Source: Paramecium tetraurelia
Taxonomy: Eukaryota > Ciliophora > Oligohymenophorea > Peniculida > Parameciidae
DNA: 64,000 nt
NCBI RefSeq assembly: GCF_000165425.1
Contig: NW_001799645.1
Coordinates: 62,001 to 126,000 of the forward strand
Direction of reading: 5' to 3'
The notes under the pieces were generated by a model, which did not search any database, was not told the DNA's origin, and was given only the letters and a program-made list of their open reading frames with translations. The position numbers were made by a program, and so were the translations under genes. Shown here in pieces: positions 23,361 to 36,732 of the stretch; within the stretch, counting starts at the first letter, position 1, and every line of letters starts with the position of its first letter.

Positions 23361-24830
23361 ATGAACTCAAATAAGATATCTCTTCTAAATCATTTCGAAG
23401 AACTAAAATAAAGCTAATAGAAGTAATAAGAATAAATAAAATTTGCTTTCGATACTTTTAATCAATTGGTGTAGCAATTTTAAACTTTATAATTGCCAAA
23501 ATAAAATTTAAAAGTACTTGTATAAGAAAATTAATAAAGAAGCACGATTAAGAAGGAAAAACCCAAAAAAGTCTATAAGGAGAAAAATCTTTTCAAGAGA
23601 TTTGTAACTTAAATTGTCTTCAGAAATATTATGCAATTTTTATCCATTCAGGATATCAAATAATTACGATTAGTGAGTTTTTTCACAAATTACTTAATAG
23701 AAACTAACATAGAGTTTTTGTTATACCATAAAATATAAAGGACTAAATATTTAGAGTCATTAAATATCGGAGATTATTAATTACCTATTATCCCTAGTTT
23801 AAGAAGTGTGTATATTTCATTAAGGAAATTGATCTCATAAAAAGGAAATCTTAATAAAATTCCTCAATAACTCTTATCCTATTTAACTTTACTTATAGAT
23901 TTGAATACAGCAGCGAAATCTTAAAATAGTAAGCGAAATGAATATCTGTCTAAATACGATATTATATAAGCTGTAAATTAATAACTCCTCTATTACCCTT
24001 TGAACTGGTTTAATTTCTTTGAGAAAGAAAGAAGAATAATAAAAAACGTGGCTGCTATGCAATTTTGTAAAAAGTGTAGGATAGAACAAAATTAATATGA
24101 TGATTTGAAAAAATACATAAAAAATCTTATTGATTTTTCTACTAGTTCAAACTATAAAGTAATTTGTGATGCTCAAAATAAAGATTAAATAATGGCTACA
24201 ATCTCAAAATATTTGAGGTTTTTAAATAAGTTACTCATTAAAATAAAGGCCAAATAAAATCAACTAAAAAAGATATCTAATTTAGGAAATGTGTTTTTCT
24301 AAACTGTGTATACATACTGTTCGTTATAGGATATCATTAAAGGCAGATTTGTGTGTCAAAAGTTTAATCAGGAATTAAAATAGCATGCCATATTTCACTT
24401 TTAGATTCAAGGTTTCCGAATTTAAAAGCAAATCAATTTAATTTAAACTAATTTTAATTTAAGCCAATCATAGGATGAGTTTTTATATAAAAATAAAGAG
24501 CAACCCAGTTTGATGGAACTCTTTTATTGCATTTAATAAGAGTGTAAATTACAAAATAATATCAATATGAGAGATTTCTTACAAATAAATAGTTAATAAA
24601 TTTCTGAAATCATTTTTAAATCTTAAGGTGATAATGAGCTTCATTCAAGATCTCGAGAATAGGTTAAAGAATGTTTGGGAATAGATATTCTGGTTGAAAG
24701 TAATTATGATGTCTTCTAATTAAAATTATAAAGGGTTAAAGAGTGTTTGATGGAATATTATGTCAAATTGCCTCAACTTTAGAAAACACTATTAAATTTA
24801 GAGAATCATTAAAATGAACTCTTAATTTGA
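23361..24830 (+). CDS. F-box-like protein
   Basis: A single uninterrupted frame of 489 residues, unusual here because most long neighbours have introns. Residues about 85-125 (VFRNIMQFLSIQDIKQLRLV, then SFFTNYLI) match the F-box pattern of leucines with a central L/I-x-D-x-x-x-L-R-x-V-S. F-box proteins bring substrates to SCF ubiquitin ligases. The rest is helical, charged and Lys/Gln/Asn-rich, with no substrate-binding repeat that I recognise. It could alternatively be a coiled-coil protein with a chance F-box-like stretch. Confidence 0.6.
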
Positions 24831-25152
24831 TTTTAATTATATATTATTTTTTCTATTGTTTTAAATAATACAGTTGAAAGATAACCACAATAATCATGAA
24901 TAAAATGATTGGAAATAGTCCTCGGGAGGAATCCAATTTGTGGAGTGATTGTCAAGGCCATCATCTTCTTTGTTACAATTATAATCAACACTCGAATATT
25001 TATAAAGGTTATCTTTTAATGTGAGAAGGTATTTTAAATCTGATTACTTAAAATTATAATTGATTATAAGATTTTGAAGTTGTGTTTTTGAGTTTTGGTA
25101 TATAACTTTTGGGATATTAATTAAAACAAAAAATTTCATCATATCAAATAAA
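24831..25152. other. Intergenic region with a tiny ORF
   Basis: About 320 nt. It holds a 38-codon ORF from ATG 24907 (MIGNSPREESNLWSDCQGHH) whose upstream half is less AT-rich than its surroundings. It may be a small gene or an exon, but nothing supports it further. Confidence 0.3.
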
Positions 25153-25870
25153 ATGTCATTCACCAACTCATCAGCTAGCAATTCTTTATTATTTTCATAA
25201 ACTTCAATTAACTACATCCAAACCCACTTCGACGAAGAATTGGAATTACAAGAATTGGAAGCAGAAAAAGAGATTTTCGCTTAAATGTTTCAAACTCATT
25301 ATAACACTACTAACATGTTCATCTAGACTGTTTAAGAATCTGATATTTTAAAGTAACAAATCTAGAAAAATTTACTTTTATTAGGTAAACCAAAAAACTG
25401 AGAATCCTTAAACGAAAACTTCGCAAACTGATGAGAAGTCAAATAAGTAGAAGAAGAGGCATGAATAGTCAAAGGCAGGGAGAGTCTTTAAGTGGAATGA
25501 CAGCCTCCAACCAATCTCAATATTATCCTTATTACGAGGGTCCATATTATGGTAATAGTCATTAAGAAACTGATAACTCGGATATAAAATCTATACCAGA
25601 ACCGATTATAAATCCAGATATTAGTATTATTTCGTCGTCATCTACATTGCATTCATGTTTAGCATTATTTTAATTTTAGCATCTCAGACCAAGAAGACAG
25701 ATGTGAATAATGTGGAAGTTTAAAAGATTGCAGACAATAATAGCAATATTATCAAAAATAATAACAATATTAATACTACTAATAATTAATGTGAGGGAAT
25801 TGTGAAAAGAGCCTTCCAATAATATGACCCAAACGAGTAGTGTTAGTGGTTTTAGCATTAGTAGTAGTGA
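25153..25870 (+). CDS. Ser/Asn/Gln-rich protein with a short basic helix
   Basis: About 220 residues after removing introns at about 25355-25386 (32 nt) and 25650-25672 (23 nt). The N-terminal half has an acidic helix (FDEELELQELEAEKEIFAQM) and then a strongly basic helix (KKLRILKRKLRKLMRSQISR). The C-terminal half is low-complexity (runs of Ser, Asn and Gln) and ends in a Gln-rich tail. It is not recognised. The basic-acidic helix pair suggests a binding protein, and the low-complexity half is likely disordered. Confidence 0.6.
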
Positions 25871-26110
25871 AAGACACCCTTCAAACTGGTAGCTGCAGTT
25901 ATGAGGGGTTGAAAAAGCCGTGCGTACACTCAAAGAAGTGACAAAGCTTTCATCAACACCTATAAATTATAATTTTTCAAAGTATATCCTCTGTTTACGA
26001 ACTTCCCCTTTTCTCTTTTTCAAATACCTCTATTTAGTGAGAGTTATTCCGATAGAATAACTCAACTTTTTGAATCAATAATTATTATTTTTTATATTAT
26101 AGCCAAAAGT
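25871..26110. other. Short intergenic region
   Basis: 240 nt between two same-strand genes. No feature seen beyond AT-rich DNA. Confidence 0.4.
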
Positions 26111-27009
26111 ATGGACATTTAAAATGATTCACTTGACATCTCCAAGTCAAATTTCCTTTAATCTAAAGATATATCCGAGTATCTATCCAAAGATTTTTAC
26201 ACCAAATTTAAGATGGAATAAAATCTAATTGATTAATCGGCCACACTCTCGAGGTTATCCATAATTGACAAAACAAGTGATGACTTAACTAATAACACTT
26301 AAATTAAATTAATTAGTTCATCAGAAAGACTAGGCGAGGAAATCTATAAAAACTAAGTATTCATTATTATTTAAGAAAAACTAGATTTTAGAACAGTAAG
26401 TTGTTACTTTACAATTGCAATTAAAATTGGCCATTGATCACATTACTATTTTGTAAGATTAGGTGGAATCCAAATAAAAAGAAATCAATCAATTATAGCT
26501 AAAATTATAAGAGTAAATTAATAAAAATGAAAATGAAAGCAGAATAAATTCTTAAAATCAATTTAAGATTGAGCAATTATAGATGTGTTTAAAGTAATAT
26601 ACTTATTCAAATTAGGGAATATGCCAAACCATCAAAAGATAAAGAAGTTTAAAAACACTAGTTTTTTTATTAGCTTAAGGATCTCTCTAAAAAATACTCA
26701 AAACCTACACTAACTAATTAAAAGACTAACTAAACAGAGGATTCCTCAAAAAGATACTAAAATAATTAATTAGAAATCACCGAAGATTCTTCAATGAAAG
26801 ATACTTCAGTTAGTGACTTTAGATCAACGTACAATTTATTAAATACAAAATAAAATTTTAATTAAAGTGGAAAAAAATTTTGGTCTCCTCCATAATTTCA
26901 ATCTCCTACAAATTAAAAGCAATCCAATTTAAAAAAACGATTAGATATTACTATAACATAAATCAAAGCTATGCAATAACATTTTAGTTAATACCAACCC
27001 ACTAAATGA
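26111..27009 (+). CDS. Coiled-coil protein, uncharacterised
   Basis: About 285 residues from ATG 26111. Two 19-nt introns (near 26358-26376 and 26661-26679) keep the frame. The middle (LEQQVVTLQLQLKLAIDHIT, then VESKQKEINQLQLKLQEQ) is a clear heptad coiled coil. The flanks are Ser/Lys/Gln-rich and look disordered. No known domain. It is tail-to-tail with the PAS membrane gene, 99 nt apart. Confidence 0.65.
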
Positions 27010-27108
27010 AGAGTTTTCTATATTTCTTAGATAATTAATTGTATTTATATGTATTTAACAAAATGTTAATTATTAATCGATAAATTTCAGTAAGAAACCA
27101 GATATAAA

Positions 27109-30100
27109 TCAATTGGATTACACTAATTGCCTTAAATTCCTTTCAAAAACATTGTCTAAAAATAAGTGGTAAACAGGTAGTAAATGTACAAATCTTTAAA
27201 CAATTAAGTATTTTTAAACTAGCTTTTACTTAAATACAGTTAGTATAAATAGAATAATTAAACAAAGAACAGATAAAATAAAAATGTTATGTAACTAAAA
27301 TATTTAGTAAAATTAATACATTAATCTGGGAGATGATTTTTTGAGTTTATTAGGTTAAATCTGCATTAAATAATTAATTGACATATCCAATAATGTTAGA
27401 TACTAAAAAGGCACCCTCCAATTCAAGATAGTTTTAAATAGTTCTAGTTTTGAATTAATTAATCTCCATGTCAGTGGTGATGAAATTAATCATATAAACT
27501 AAAATTGCTTTTAAACCCATCTTCATATTCTAATTCATCACTATTGGACAAATGGTTAGAGACTTTTATTTCAAATCGTCAGGTAAGAAATCGCATAAAT
27601 CATGAGTTTAAATAGATTGGTAGAGGTCTTCAAATGAGGATGACACTAGATATCTAAAAATAGTATTATCTAATACTTTTTAAAGGATCTGCTTTAATCT
27701 AAAAAGGAGGATGTTCTATTGACTGCTTATTTAATTTCATTCAACAAATCTTAGCAATCCTATTCTGTGTATAGCTTCAAATTGGCTCTCCCATAGAGAA
27801 TATCCCTTTACGCGTACATTGTTGGAACATCTGTTCCTACATCTGAAACTGCTCTATAAAATTTAGCAGTATCAGGGTATTTATCTAGATAGTTCCATCC
27901 TTCCAAAAAGGTAAGTAGAGAATTTCCAGCCATGATGAGCATGAGTACAATCATAAACAAGTAATATCGAATTTCAGTACAATTAATAGAATTTAATTTT
28001 TGATTGCTCCTTCTAATTGCCCCAAGTTTTTCAGTATACTGTTCTAATACTCTTTCTTTTTCGCTCAAATTAAATTAGTATTTAAAAAGAATGTTGTAAT
28101 CTTTAAATAATCTTTCAACCAGATACTTTATCCTCAAAATTTCAAAATCTATATATTAACCAGGAATATTATGCATCAAATGAAAATGTCTATTAACTCT
28201 CTTAGTTATTCTAATGTAATAAATGAAAATTTCTATTTAGAATAAGATAAGCAGAGCGATACAAATAAATAAGATTATTGAAATTTGTCTTTATAAAGTG
28301 TATGATCTCTCTATAGTTTATTCCTAAACTATTTGATTTAACTCAGAAAATACTGTTTTAAGGGGCAAATAATTTCTGTACTAATAGTATGAGTATGGAC
28401 AATCTGCTTAAGCCACTCCATCAATTACATAGGCCATTTTAGAAGTGTATTAGTAACTTTTTAACACATTTATGCTGTTTCTCAATGACATATTATATTT
28501 TTCACCAACCTAAGATTTAATATAAATGTAAATATCCAAATAAGTGTTCTCTAGAAAGTCTTATAATTCTGGACGGCTCATCACTTATTTCAGATTTTAA
28601 TCCAGAGAATCATACCCAAGCACGAGATTAGATCTTGGAAATTTGATGAGTTCATTGAATTGGGCTAAAGTGATTGCTTTTGAATCTCTTTACTAACTAT
28701 ATGCTACAATAGTGTATCTGGTCAACAAAAAGGTTTCAAGTGGCTGAAAAACGAAATACTTTATTTAAAGCAGATCTATGTCTGAGACTAAATTGGTCAA
28801 ATTGATGTTAATTTAAACTAGTTGCTATTTTATATAAATAATAAATACTAATATTTAGACTGCAAATTAAATCAAAATGCTTAATACAATAAGAATGATT
28901 AAAATTTGATGGTTTTTGGAAAAAGGCTCTATATTAGTAATCTTCTGAACTACTTCATATTTTTTATAGAACTTCGATTTTCTTACTCCCAATAAACTGG
29001 AGACTTACGAAGATCGATCATCCTAATAGGCAACAACTCTTTCATGACTTGATTATTCTCCAGCTATGGAAATTCTTACATTAGGCTTTGGTAATTTGGG
29101 TTTAGATACCTTGGCTTATTCAAATGTTAGCATTTCAATATTGCTATTATTTGGACTAATTAAATTAAATTTTTCTGATTATGAAATCAGTTTGATTTCA
29201 TTCGTAATGATTGGTTATTCAGAACTCTCTTCTAGCTAAAATAGTTTTCGAGCATCCTATTAACTCAATATCTTTTATTAGCTATTGTACTCATTATATG
29301 GGATTTTAACAAAACTCTCCTAGTTAATCAAATTGAAACATTACTAAATCACATTTTCTTTTCTAAATGAATTGTTCAACTTAGAATGTATCATAGAACT
29401 TTATCCCAAATTCTTTTTGAAATATTCAAAAGTAATGATATAATAAATTATTTGATCTTTTTATTTTTTGTGATATATACTATAGGCTGTAATATATGAC
29501 TCTGGCATTTACTAGAATAAATTCTCATCTTCCCCATTCTTGGAGAAGATGGCTTCTACATTTTCAATAATTTGATAGTTCTGATTTGGGGATTAAAACT
29601 CTGGTAAAATTTCATAGATTTTGTTGCCAATATATTTAGAAATCGAAAACTTTAGTTCTAAATATGAGATGAGTCCTTCACTGATACAAGTTATGATATG
29701 ATCACTGTTAATAATCAAAGACATGGGTTAATTCATGACTGGTTAAATAAAGGAGATAAAACTGAAATCGCTTTGAAAATTAACATCAAAAGCAAATTCG
29801 ATATTGGTCATATAATTCCTCTCTGAACAATAATAATAGTTTGAGTTTATGACTCTCATGTATTTAGCCTATCCTGTTGATAGGAATTCGAGGATGAACT
29901 CATCGTGATGCTATGAAATACCAGGTGGTATAAGTATATTTGCACTCTCACCTTAGAGTGAATCTATCGATTTATTAAAAAACTTAGGAGCATCACTTGA
30001 TACTTTTTTGATGATTAAATTCTCTTTGAATGTTGTAATGATGAATACCATTTTGTTCGAGAAGACATCCTGGTTAATGTTGATTCTCCTTACCTTCTCA

Positions 30101-31465
30101 TCTGATATCGACATTACACTAAATAGCGAATTTGCTGCCAAATAATCATTGATAACTTCCACATAGTAAAATCCCAATATGCATTGTGTTTTGGCACAAG
30201 CAAAGTTTTTATATTGCATTTCCAACCTTTTTTGAAGATCCAACAGTCTTGAAGTGAAGCTGAAATATTAGGAATAATGGTAAGTAGTTTAACTTTATGC
30301 TAATAATGTAAGGATTCGAATCTTGTCTTTCAGGATTTGGATAACATCATCGTAAATAATAGAATTTTATTGCTCACTTGCTATCAAGGAGGCAACTGTT
30401 AGAGATAATCGATGCTGCATTTCTGATTGCACTTATATGTTGATGTCTATTTTGTTGATACACTATTTCTTAATCACTTTCTTTTTGAATCTCTCCAGAA
30501 CATTCAGATCTTTGTCGTTAATTGCTGTCAATTCACAGAAGGCTTCGTAATTCTGGCCTTGCATCATGAGCAAGGAACAGTATATAATCTTATCCTTCGC
30601 ATTCTTAGGCTTCTGTATTTGAATTGCTTTCAGTTCTTTGATGTTATCCAAAAAAACCAGTATGGACAACATGTCACAAACCCCATCTTTTTTGAGGAGT
30701 ATGCATAATTTAAATATTCTTGTGTATGTTAAGTAAAACACGTTGTAAATTAGAGGGATCAAGACGAGTTCTGAGATGAAATCTCGTTGGATAGAAAAAA
30801 TCCATAGGAATCCTTGGTATAGGTTGTATATGTAAATAGTCAATAACATGCATTTGGTGTTTAAATTCTTCAAGGGAGAATAATAGAGTTGATTGATAGC
30901 TCTCAGCAAATTGATAGCGAAAGCTAAAAATATAATTGATTAATTTGATAATTCATAAGAATAAAAAATCATAATAGTATAGTTTAAACTTTGGATAATA
31001 AAGTCCAAAATAGTATATCTAGTGTGTTGGAAGTTTATAGTTTATGCATTTAAAGTACCCTAAAGAATTAAGGTTTCAGTTATGGAAATTAACAATAAAA
31101 GAGTATGAGTAAAAATTTTGATTATTCCAGTTGAATATTCGAAGAAAACATTCAGCAAGCCACTTCTTAATAGTTGTCCATATATTTTAATGTGTTTAAA
31201 GTGAGAGATCGTTGAAACAATATTTAGCAGGTAAAATAGGCAAATAATTGAAATTGCATACTAGGCTATATCACTACTCGGCAAATAAAGTTGTGGTCTG
31301 GCAAACATCGATACCAAAGTCAAGTAAGAGGGAGCGTTCTTGCCATATATATAGCTGAGGGTTTGCAAAGCCTATTGAAATCTTAAAATCAATATTAAAA
31401 TGCTTGGAAAAACAACCTGCTATTCCTCGTTTTTCAGATACAACTCTATACAGTAATTTAGCCAT
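27109..31465 (-). CDS. Ciliate multi-span membrane protein with PAS-like domain, paralogue A (TmcB-like)
   Basis: About 1,400 residues. The N-terminal third has many hydrophobic helices (for example YAISIICLFYLLNIVSTISH). A helical central region follows (DLQKRLEMQYKNFACAKTQC), then a PAS-like fold (MSLIINSDHIITCISEGLIS) near 29720, a charged linker, and a C-terminal membrane block with two more TM helices flanking a loop containing FYRAVSDVGTDVPTMYAQRD. A final TM (IFILSVLCLIILFILTVF) precedes the stop at 27109-27111. The start MAKLLYRV joins VVFPSILILI across a 22-nt intron. The layout matches a large ciliate family annotated as PAS-containing or 'tiny macrocysts protein B-like'; that name is from memory. 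Function is unknown; sensory signalling is an inference. Confidence 0.8.
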
Positions 31466-31955
31466 CTCTACAATTTTTCATTCATTTAAGATAATATATA
31501 TATAATATATTAGATCAATTAATAATTGGATTTAACAAAATCATTGGTGGCATCTTTTTTAAATTCATAAATATAATTACGTAATGAATTTTTTGTGCAT
31601 TTCATAATTCTATATCTTACTATAAGAATTTCTAAAGGATCTAAAATTATTATTATTATAATATATATATAAAATGTGTTATTATCATTTTTTAATAAAA
31701 TAATTAATTGAAATTTCTTTCGAAGTAAAAAACTAGACCTTATGCTAAGTAACTTGGGAGTATACTACAAAAAATTTTAATGTGAATATGATCATTTAAA
31801 GAGAAATAAAAAGGGAATAAATTTTATACGAATATTAATTTCATCAATAGCATTTGGTGAAATAATTTTAATTCAACAAAGATGCATAAAAATGAATGAA
31901 ACTTCAAATTAGAATATTGCTTTTGTAATTTAATATATAGCATAAAGATTGAATG
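31466..31955. other. Intergenic region between tandem paralogues
   Basis: 490 nt, extremely AT-rich, with long A/T runs and no frame of note. It contains the promoter of paralogue A. Confidence 0.5.
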
Positions 31956-34900
31956 TCATATTATGATTTATTTACTCTGAAATGCTTTTTGTTAGATCTT
32001 CTTTAGTTTTAATTCATAATAGTCATCGAAAAAGATGACTGAAAAAGGTATCATAAAAATGGATTAGCTGATTGCGTTGTTTTTATTGGTCAAGTAAAAC
32101 TTCCCTACAGTTAACGTAAAAAACATCATAAAAATAAGAACGCAGAAAATTCCAATAACTGTGAACTATGCAAATATGATATAAACATACAATTAGTTAG
32201 TTTAATTTTTCTATCGTAACGCTCTTCAAGTCCTCATAGAATTCACCATTGAGGTGTTCTATGAATTCTGAAAATATCAAAGCCCCTTCTAATTCATATT
32301 TATCATAGCCAATCTTTTCAGTGAATTGATTTAAGTCTCTTTCTGTTTTTATTGAATTTAAGATGTAAATTAAAACAGAAGATATCCCCCTTTGCAAGTT
32401 TTAATTAAGTGATAGATTACAAATTTAAGGGGCATTATCATATATCTCTTCATTTATATAATTACAGAGATTAGCAGTTTAAAGAGAATCATAATTGTTC
32501 ATGAAATTTTAAGATAATATGCTACTATTAAATAGAAAATAATTACTTCTCTTAATCATTTTGAACGTTGACGAAATTTTCTAATCTCCAAAGGGATTCC
32601 TGAATTTCAGTAATGAATTTCTCTTTGTCATCGTAACCAAGAAATGTGAAATTTGAGATCCCATACAAAACACTAATATGCGAATACAGTGTGGGGATGT
32701 CAGTGCCTACATCAGAAAGTTGCCTGTAGAATTAAGCAGTCGGTTGATATGACTTAATGTACGATGACATCATCAAATACACATATGTCCCCTAGATTAA
32801 CAGAAGAAACATAATCAGAAATGATAATATTCTCACAGACAAGTCTCCCACTTAAATCTTGATATCCTTGTTGTTTTTTTTATTTTGCATCTAATCTTTC
32901 GATTTCATATGTCGAGAATTAGACTTCAATAAGTGTCTTTCTTTGTCATGCACGGAAAACTAATACTTGAATAAATTATCGCTGTCTTTAAGAATAAACT
33001 TAGTTAAAAGTTAGTAGTTTTGTATATCCTAATAATAGGTTTCTTTTGGACAATAAAAGAGCAATCTCAAATGTTTTAAATGCTACTTCTCAACAATCTT
33101 GATCAGCACAATCAGAATTATCAGATTTGCTATGATCAAAATTGATTCTATCAAATATAGTACTCTTTATTAGGTTAGGATATAAATAGAATTTATTTGA
33201 GATTGTTCATATATATTATCATTTAAAATTTGAAATTGTTACTTGAGATTGAATGAATTCTTATAACTATAATAGATGTAGGCACTGTCAGTTTGGGGCT
33301 GTTACTTTTAAACGTAAAATTACTTTAAAGTGTATTAGAATTCTAATAAAATGTTAATGCAACTTCTTATGGAGATTTCATAAATCTCTCCTTCATCAGA
33401 ATCAATATATTGTAACACTTTAATATTGATAGATGACATAGAACTCAGCAATTCCTTTTTATTTACTATTTCATTCAAATTAGATTACAATCTCAGAAAT
33501 TATAAGGGTATCGTGTATTCTGGAAATATCAACAATTGATTATATTCGTCCTCATCCAAGAGGTGGTTCTGCTTCATTTTCATGTAATTGAATATAATCC
33601 ATCTATTCACCCAGAATGTCTCCAAAGGTTGAAATGCCTGATTCTTAACTTAGAGCAATTCAATATCCCTCACTAGCTAATTTAAGCTACTATATAAACT
33701 TTAAATTATCTATGATTTAAATATATTTTACTATATAAATGATGATTGAGTGAGCAATCAATGAGAATAATGCTGTCCTTAAAAATAAACATGCACCTAA
33801 GTGGCATTGTTGTCGATTGACATTATTCAAAATTTGATATTTCTTAAAATGTTGAGATTGTTTTAAATTTTACACAGAAGAAACCTAAGATCGCTTGCAA
33901 TCCTCTTCTTAATTACTATCATCAGCGGCATGGAGTTCTTTCACCATATCTATGCTGCATTCTTCCTTGACATAAGAAAGTTGTTTTTAAGAGTTTCTAG
34001 AAAAGTACTGTTGTTGAAAGAGTAATTAATCATAAAATACACTATTATTAGGACTAATTAAAGTGGAGTTATTTTAGCTTTTGGTTGGGAGTACTTAATT
34101 TGGTTGGAGCGTTCTTTTTTATTTATCCTAGGTTATGGAAAGATAATTATTAGAGAATTATTAAAATTGAAAAAATGTAGAATTTGCTTAATGTCTTTAA
34201 TTTTATTCATCCATAATATAGGGTTTAGAGACTGTAATATCTTCTTTGAAGATTCCTGAAAACCTGTCATCCTCAACTTTAATTTTCATTTCTGTAGTTT
34301 TAGCATCAGTTTTATCTTGACTCAAGGCTCCATTTGAGAAACTCTGCACCATCTAATTAAAAGTGTAATTTTAATTCATCTTTTTAATAAATTGAAAAGT
34401 CAATAAGTAGTAAATAATTCTACCCTTTAATTCTTTGATTTTTACATTGACTGTTGTGATGATAGAATATGACTTCAGTGTACTGTAACTGCTTTATTGA
34501 GATATCATTTCGACATTCTCCAATACCTAGCTAAATTCTATTGTGTCAATGGATGGTAAAAATTGGTTCATGTGTTTGTTTAATATATTCTCAGGCTTTT
34601 CATTTAATGTTTCAATCAAATTCTCACTAAACTCTTTGATTATCTTATTCTAATTTAGAACTATAATCATTGGTTAATGAATCACAGGTTATAAGAACGT
34701 TACGAATTTCAGGGAAGACTTAGTGAAACTAATGTCTAAGGTAAAATCAGCAGTGATTAAATATGAGGATTGATGAGATTTAAAATATTTTAAATCTACC
34801 TTTCTCATATACTTGGAAATACCTTCTTCTAAGAAATTCATGATCATTTCATTGTGATGTTCTCTGATGCCCCAAGGTAATAATTGATCGATGTCTTTAT

Positions 34901-36425
34901 TAATTAGCTAATCATGTCTGAGATTCAACAACTAGGATGTGTTGCTAGACATTCGTTTAATAATCAATCGTTGCTAATCGAAATCTGTAATGAAGTATAT
35001 CATCTTGGAGTTAAACATGTTGAAAATTGCTTAATGATTTTACAATTTAATAAGTTCTTATTTGGATGCAGAGAGGGAGAGTTTACTAGCAGAGATATAA
35101 TCATTCAATATTTCAGCATATAAAAAACTTAGAATTGCCTAAGTTTTCTGATTGGGAAATTGTGAATACTGTTTTTCAAGTTTCCGTTTGACTTCTTGAA
35201 CTTTATTAACGAAGTTCATGAGCTTCTGATAGATTTTAAGGTCTCGTTCAGTAATGCATTTCTGGATGTGTTATTTTTATTTAATTATTTCGATAATTTT
35301 CTCTTGAATAATGAAGTTCCTGTCCTCGCTTTTCATCAATTACTCAACAGCCAAGGCTACACTTTAATCAAACTTCGAAGAGGTCTTTATCTTGAACTCC
35401 AACTATTGTAGACACTCATCAATAATTAAGGTTTTTTTTATTTGATTCAACCAATTCAAACTCTTCTAATTGTACAATAGACACAAGGCCTCATAATAAT
35501 GTTTCTGCTTGATTCTTATTGTAGCATACAGTATTCTGTCCTATTCTTTTTGGATCAACTTTTTGTTTATGATTATTTTAATGTGTTCAGATGTTATGCA
35601 ACCATCACCTATGTTCAACAATAAGGATTCCAGACTCTGGACTGGGAACTTTAATTGGATTTCACTGGACATTTAGGTGAGTTTAAGTATGAGGGAGCAT
35701 AAAATTAAATTTGGAAATTCATTTAATTTAATATCTGCAAAATAAATCACACACTGAATGATGGTTATCAGGTGAGCATAGAGGATATAAGGGTGCAATT
35801 TGATTGATTTTATGGGGGAGTAGATAATTTGATTAAGAAATCCATTGAGTGAGTAGAGCATGCATAACATGGTTATTATGAGATGACTATAATTAGAATA
35901 TTATTTAAAAATTAGTATTAAATTGTTTAAAATGTGGTTGGCTATTTAAAAATAGTTAATCGAAATTTATGAGAAATTCCTCTATCTAATGTTCAATGTG
36001 CCCAAGATAAATAGAATGTCAATAGTGCTGATGATGATTAGCAGGATTTAAACAACAAATTGCAATTCTCCTCTTGAAATTTCAAAAAATACATTGTACA
36101 CACTCACCCTTAATAACTATCCTATCACCAATATCTTTTGTCTGCCAGGTATTTTCTTAACAAAAATACTCACAATGTATAGTAATAGGATGGGTAAAAC
36201 CAAATAACAAATATTATTAGAATGTAAGAGTAATTGTGGCCTCGTTGTAGTAGCAACAATGTAAAAAAATGAATTGTTTTTCTATTCGAAAATATATGAA
36301 AGCATTAAAAATTGATGTTGTATAATTAGTAGGCTTTTAATAGGATTTGAGAGTACTGCTGATTTTAGGTTGACATTCTGAAGCGTTGATATAATTTTAT
36401 CACGCAAATTTTCGAAAGCTTTCAT
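31956..36425 (-). CDS. Ciliate multi-span membrane protein with PAS-like domain, paralogue B (TmcB-like)
   Basis: Same layout and orientation as paralogue A, and clearly homologous along its length. N-terminus: MKAFENLRDKIISTLQNVNL, then a TM block with TRPQLLLHSN matching ARPQLYLPSS of A. Near 32700: FYRQLSDVGTDIPTLYSHIS, matching FYRAVSDVGTDVPTMYAQRD of A. C-terminus: KYELEGALIFSEFIEHLNGE, then a TM (FTVIGIFCVLIFMMFFTLTV) after a 25-nt intron, and stop 31956-31958. About 1,440 residues are expected. Not every internal intron was placed. The two genes arose by tandem duplication long ago, judging by their moderate identity. Confidence 0.78.
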
Positions 36426-36732
36426 AATTGAATTAAAATAATCTTAAATATTATAATTTATTTGCTTAATTCATTATTATCCCTTATTATGATATTGTTA
36501 CAATTCTATTGATTCCAAATAGTTGTATTGCATCATCAAAATCTCCCTATTTTACAATTGTTTCTTAATGAGATCTGAAAATATCTACAAATTTGAAAAT
36601 CAAAATGTGTTATTAATTTATAAAAAAAGGATGATTTGATTTCATTATTATTGATTACCTGTTGATGAATTCTGACAATTTAAGATTTTATAATTTTCAT
36701 TCAATAATTAAATATAAGTATTAATTAAATAA

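Noticed and set aside
27284-27637. A 117-codon plus-strand ORF (MLCNQNIQQNQYINLGDDFL) that could even be extended by a 19-nt intron.
   Set aside because: The minus strand here encodes the C-terminal block of PAS paralogue A (YLELEGAFLVS and a final TM after a 25-nt intron), which aligns with paralogue B. The plus frame is its antisense shadow.
30427-30708. Plus-strand ORF of 93 codons inside PAS paralogue A.
   Set aside because: Antisense shadow of a hydrophobic and helical coding region on the minus strand.
34914-35411. Plus-strand ORFs inside PAS paralogue B.
   Set aside because: Antisense shadows; the minus frame is supported by homology to paralogue A.
36360-36644. A small minus-strand ORF (MKSNHPFFINQQHILIFKFV) upstream of PAS paralogue B.
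   Set aside because: It overlaps the start of paralogue B in another frame and has no recognisable features; probably chance.
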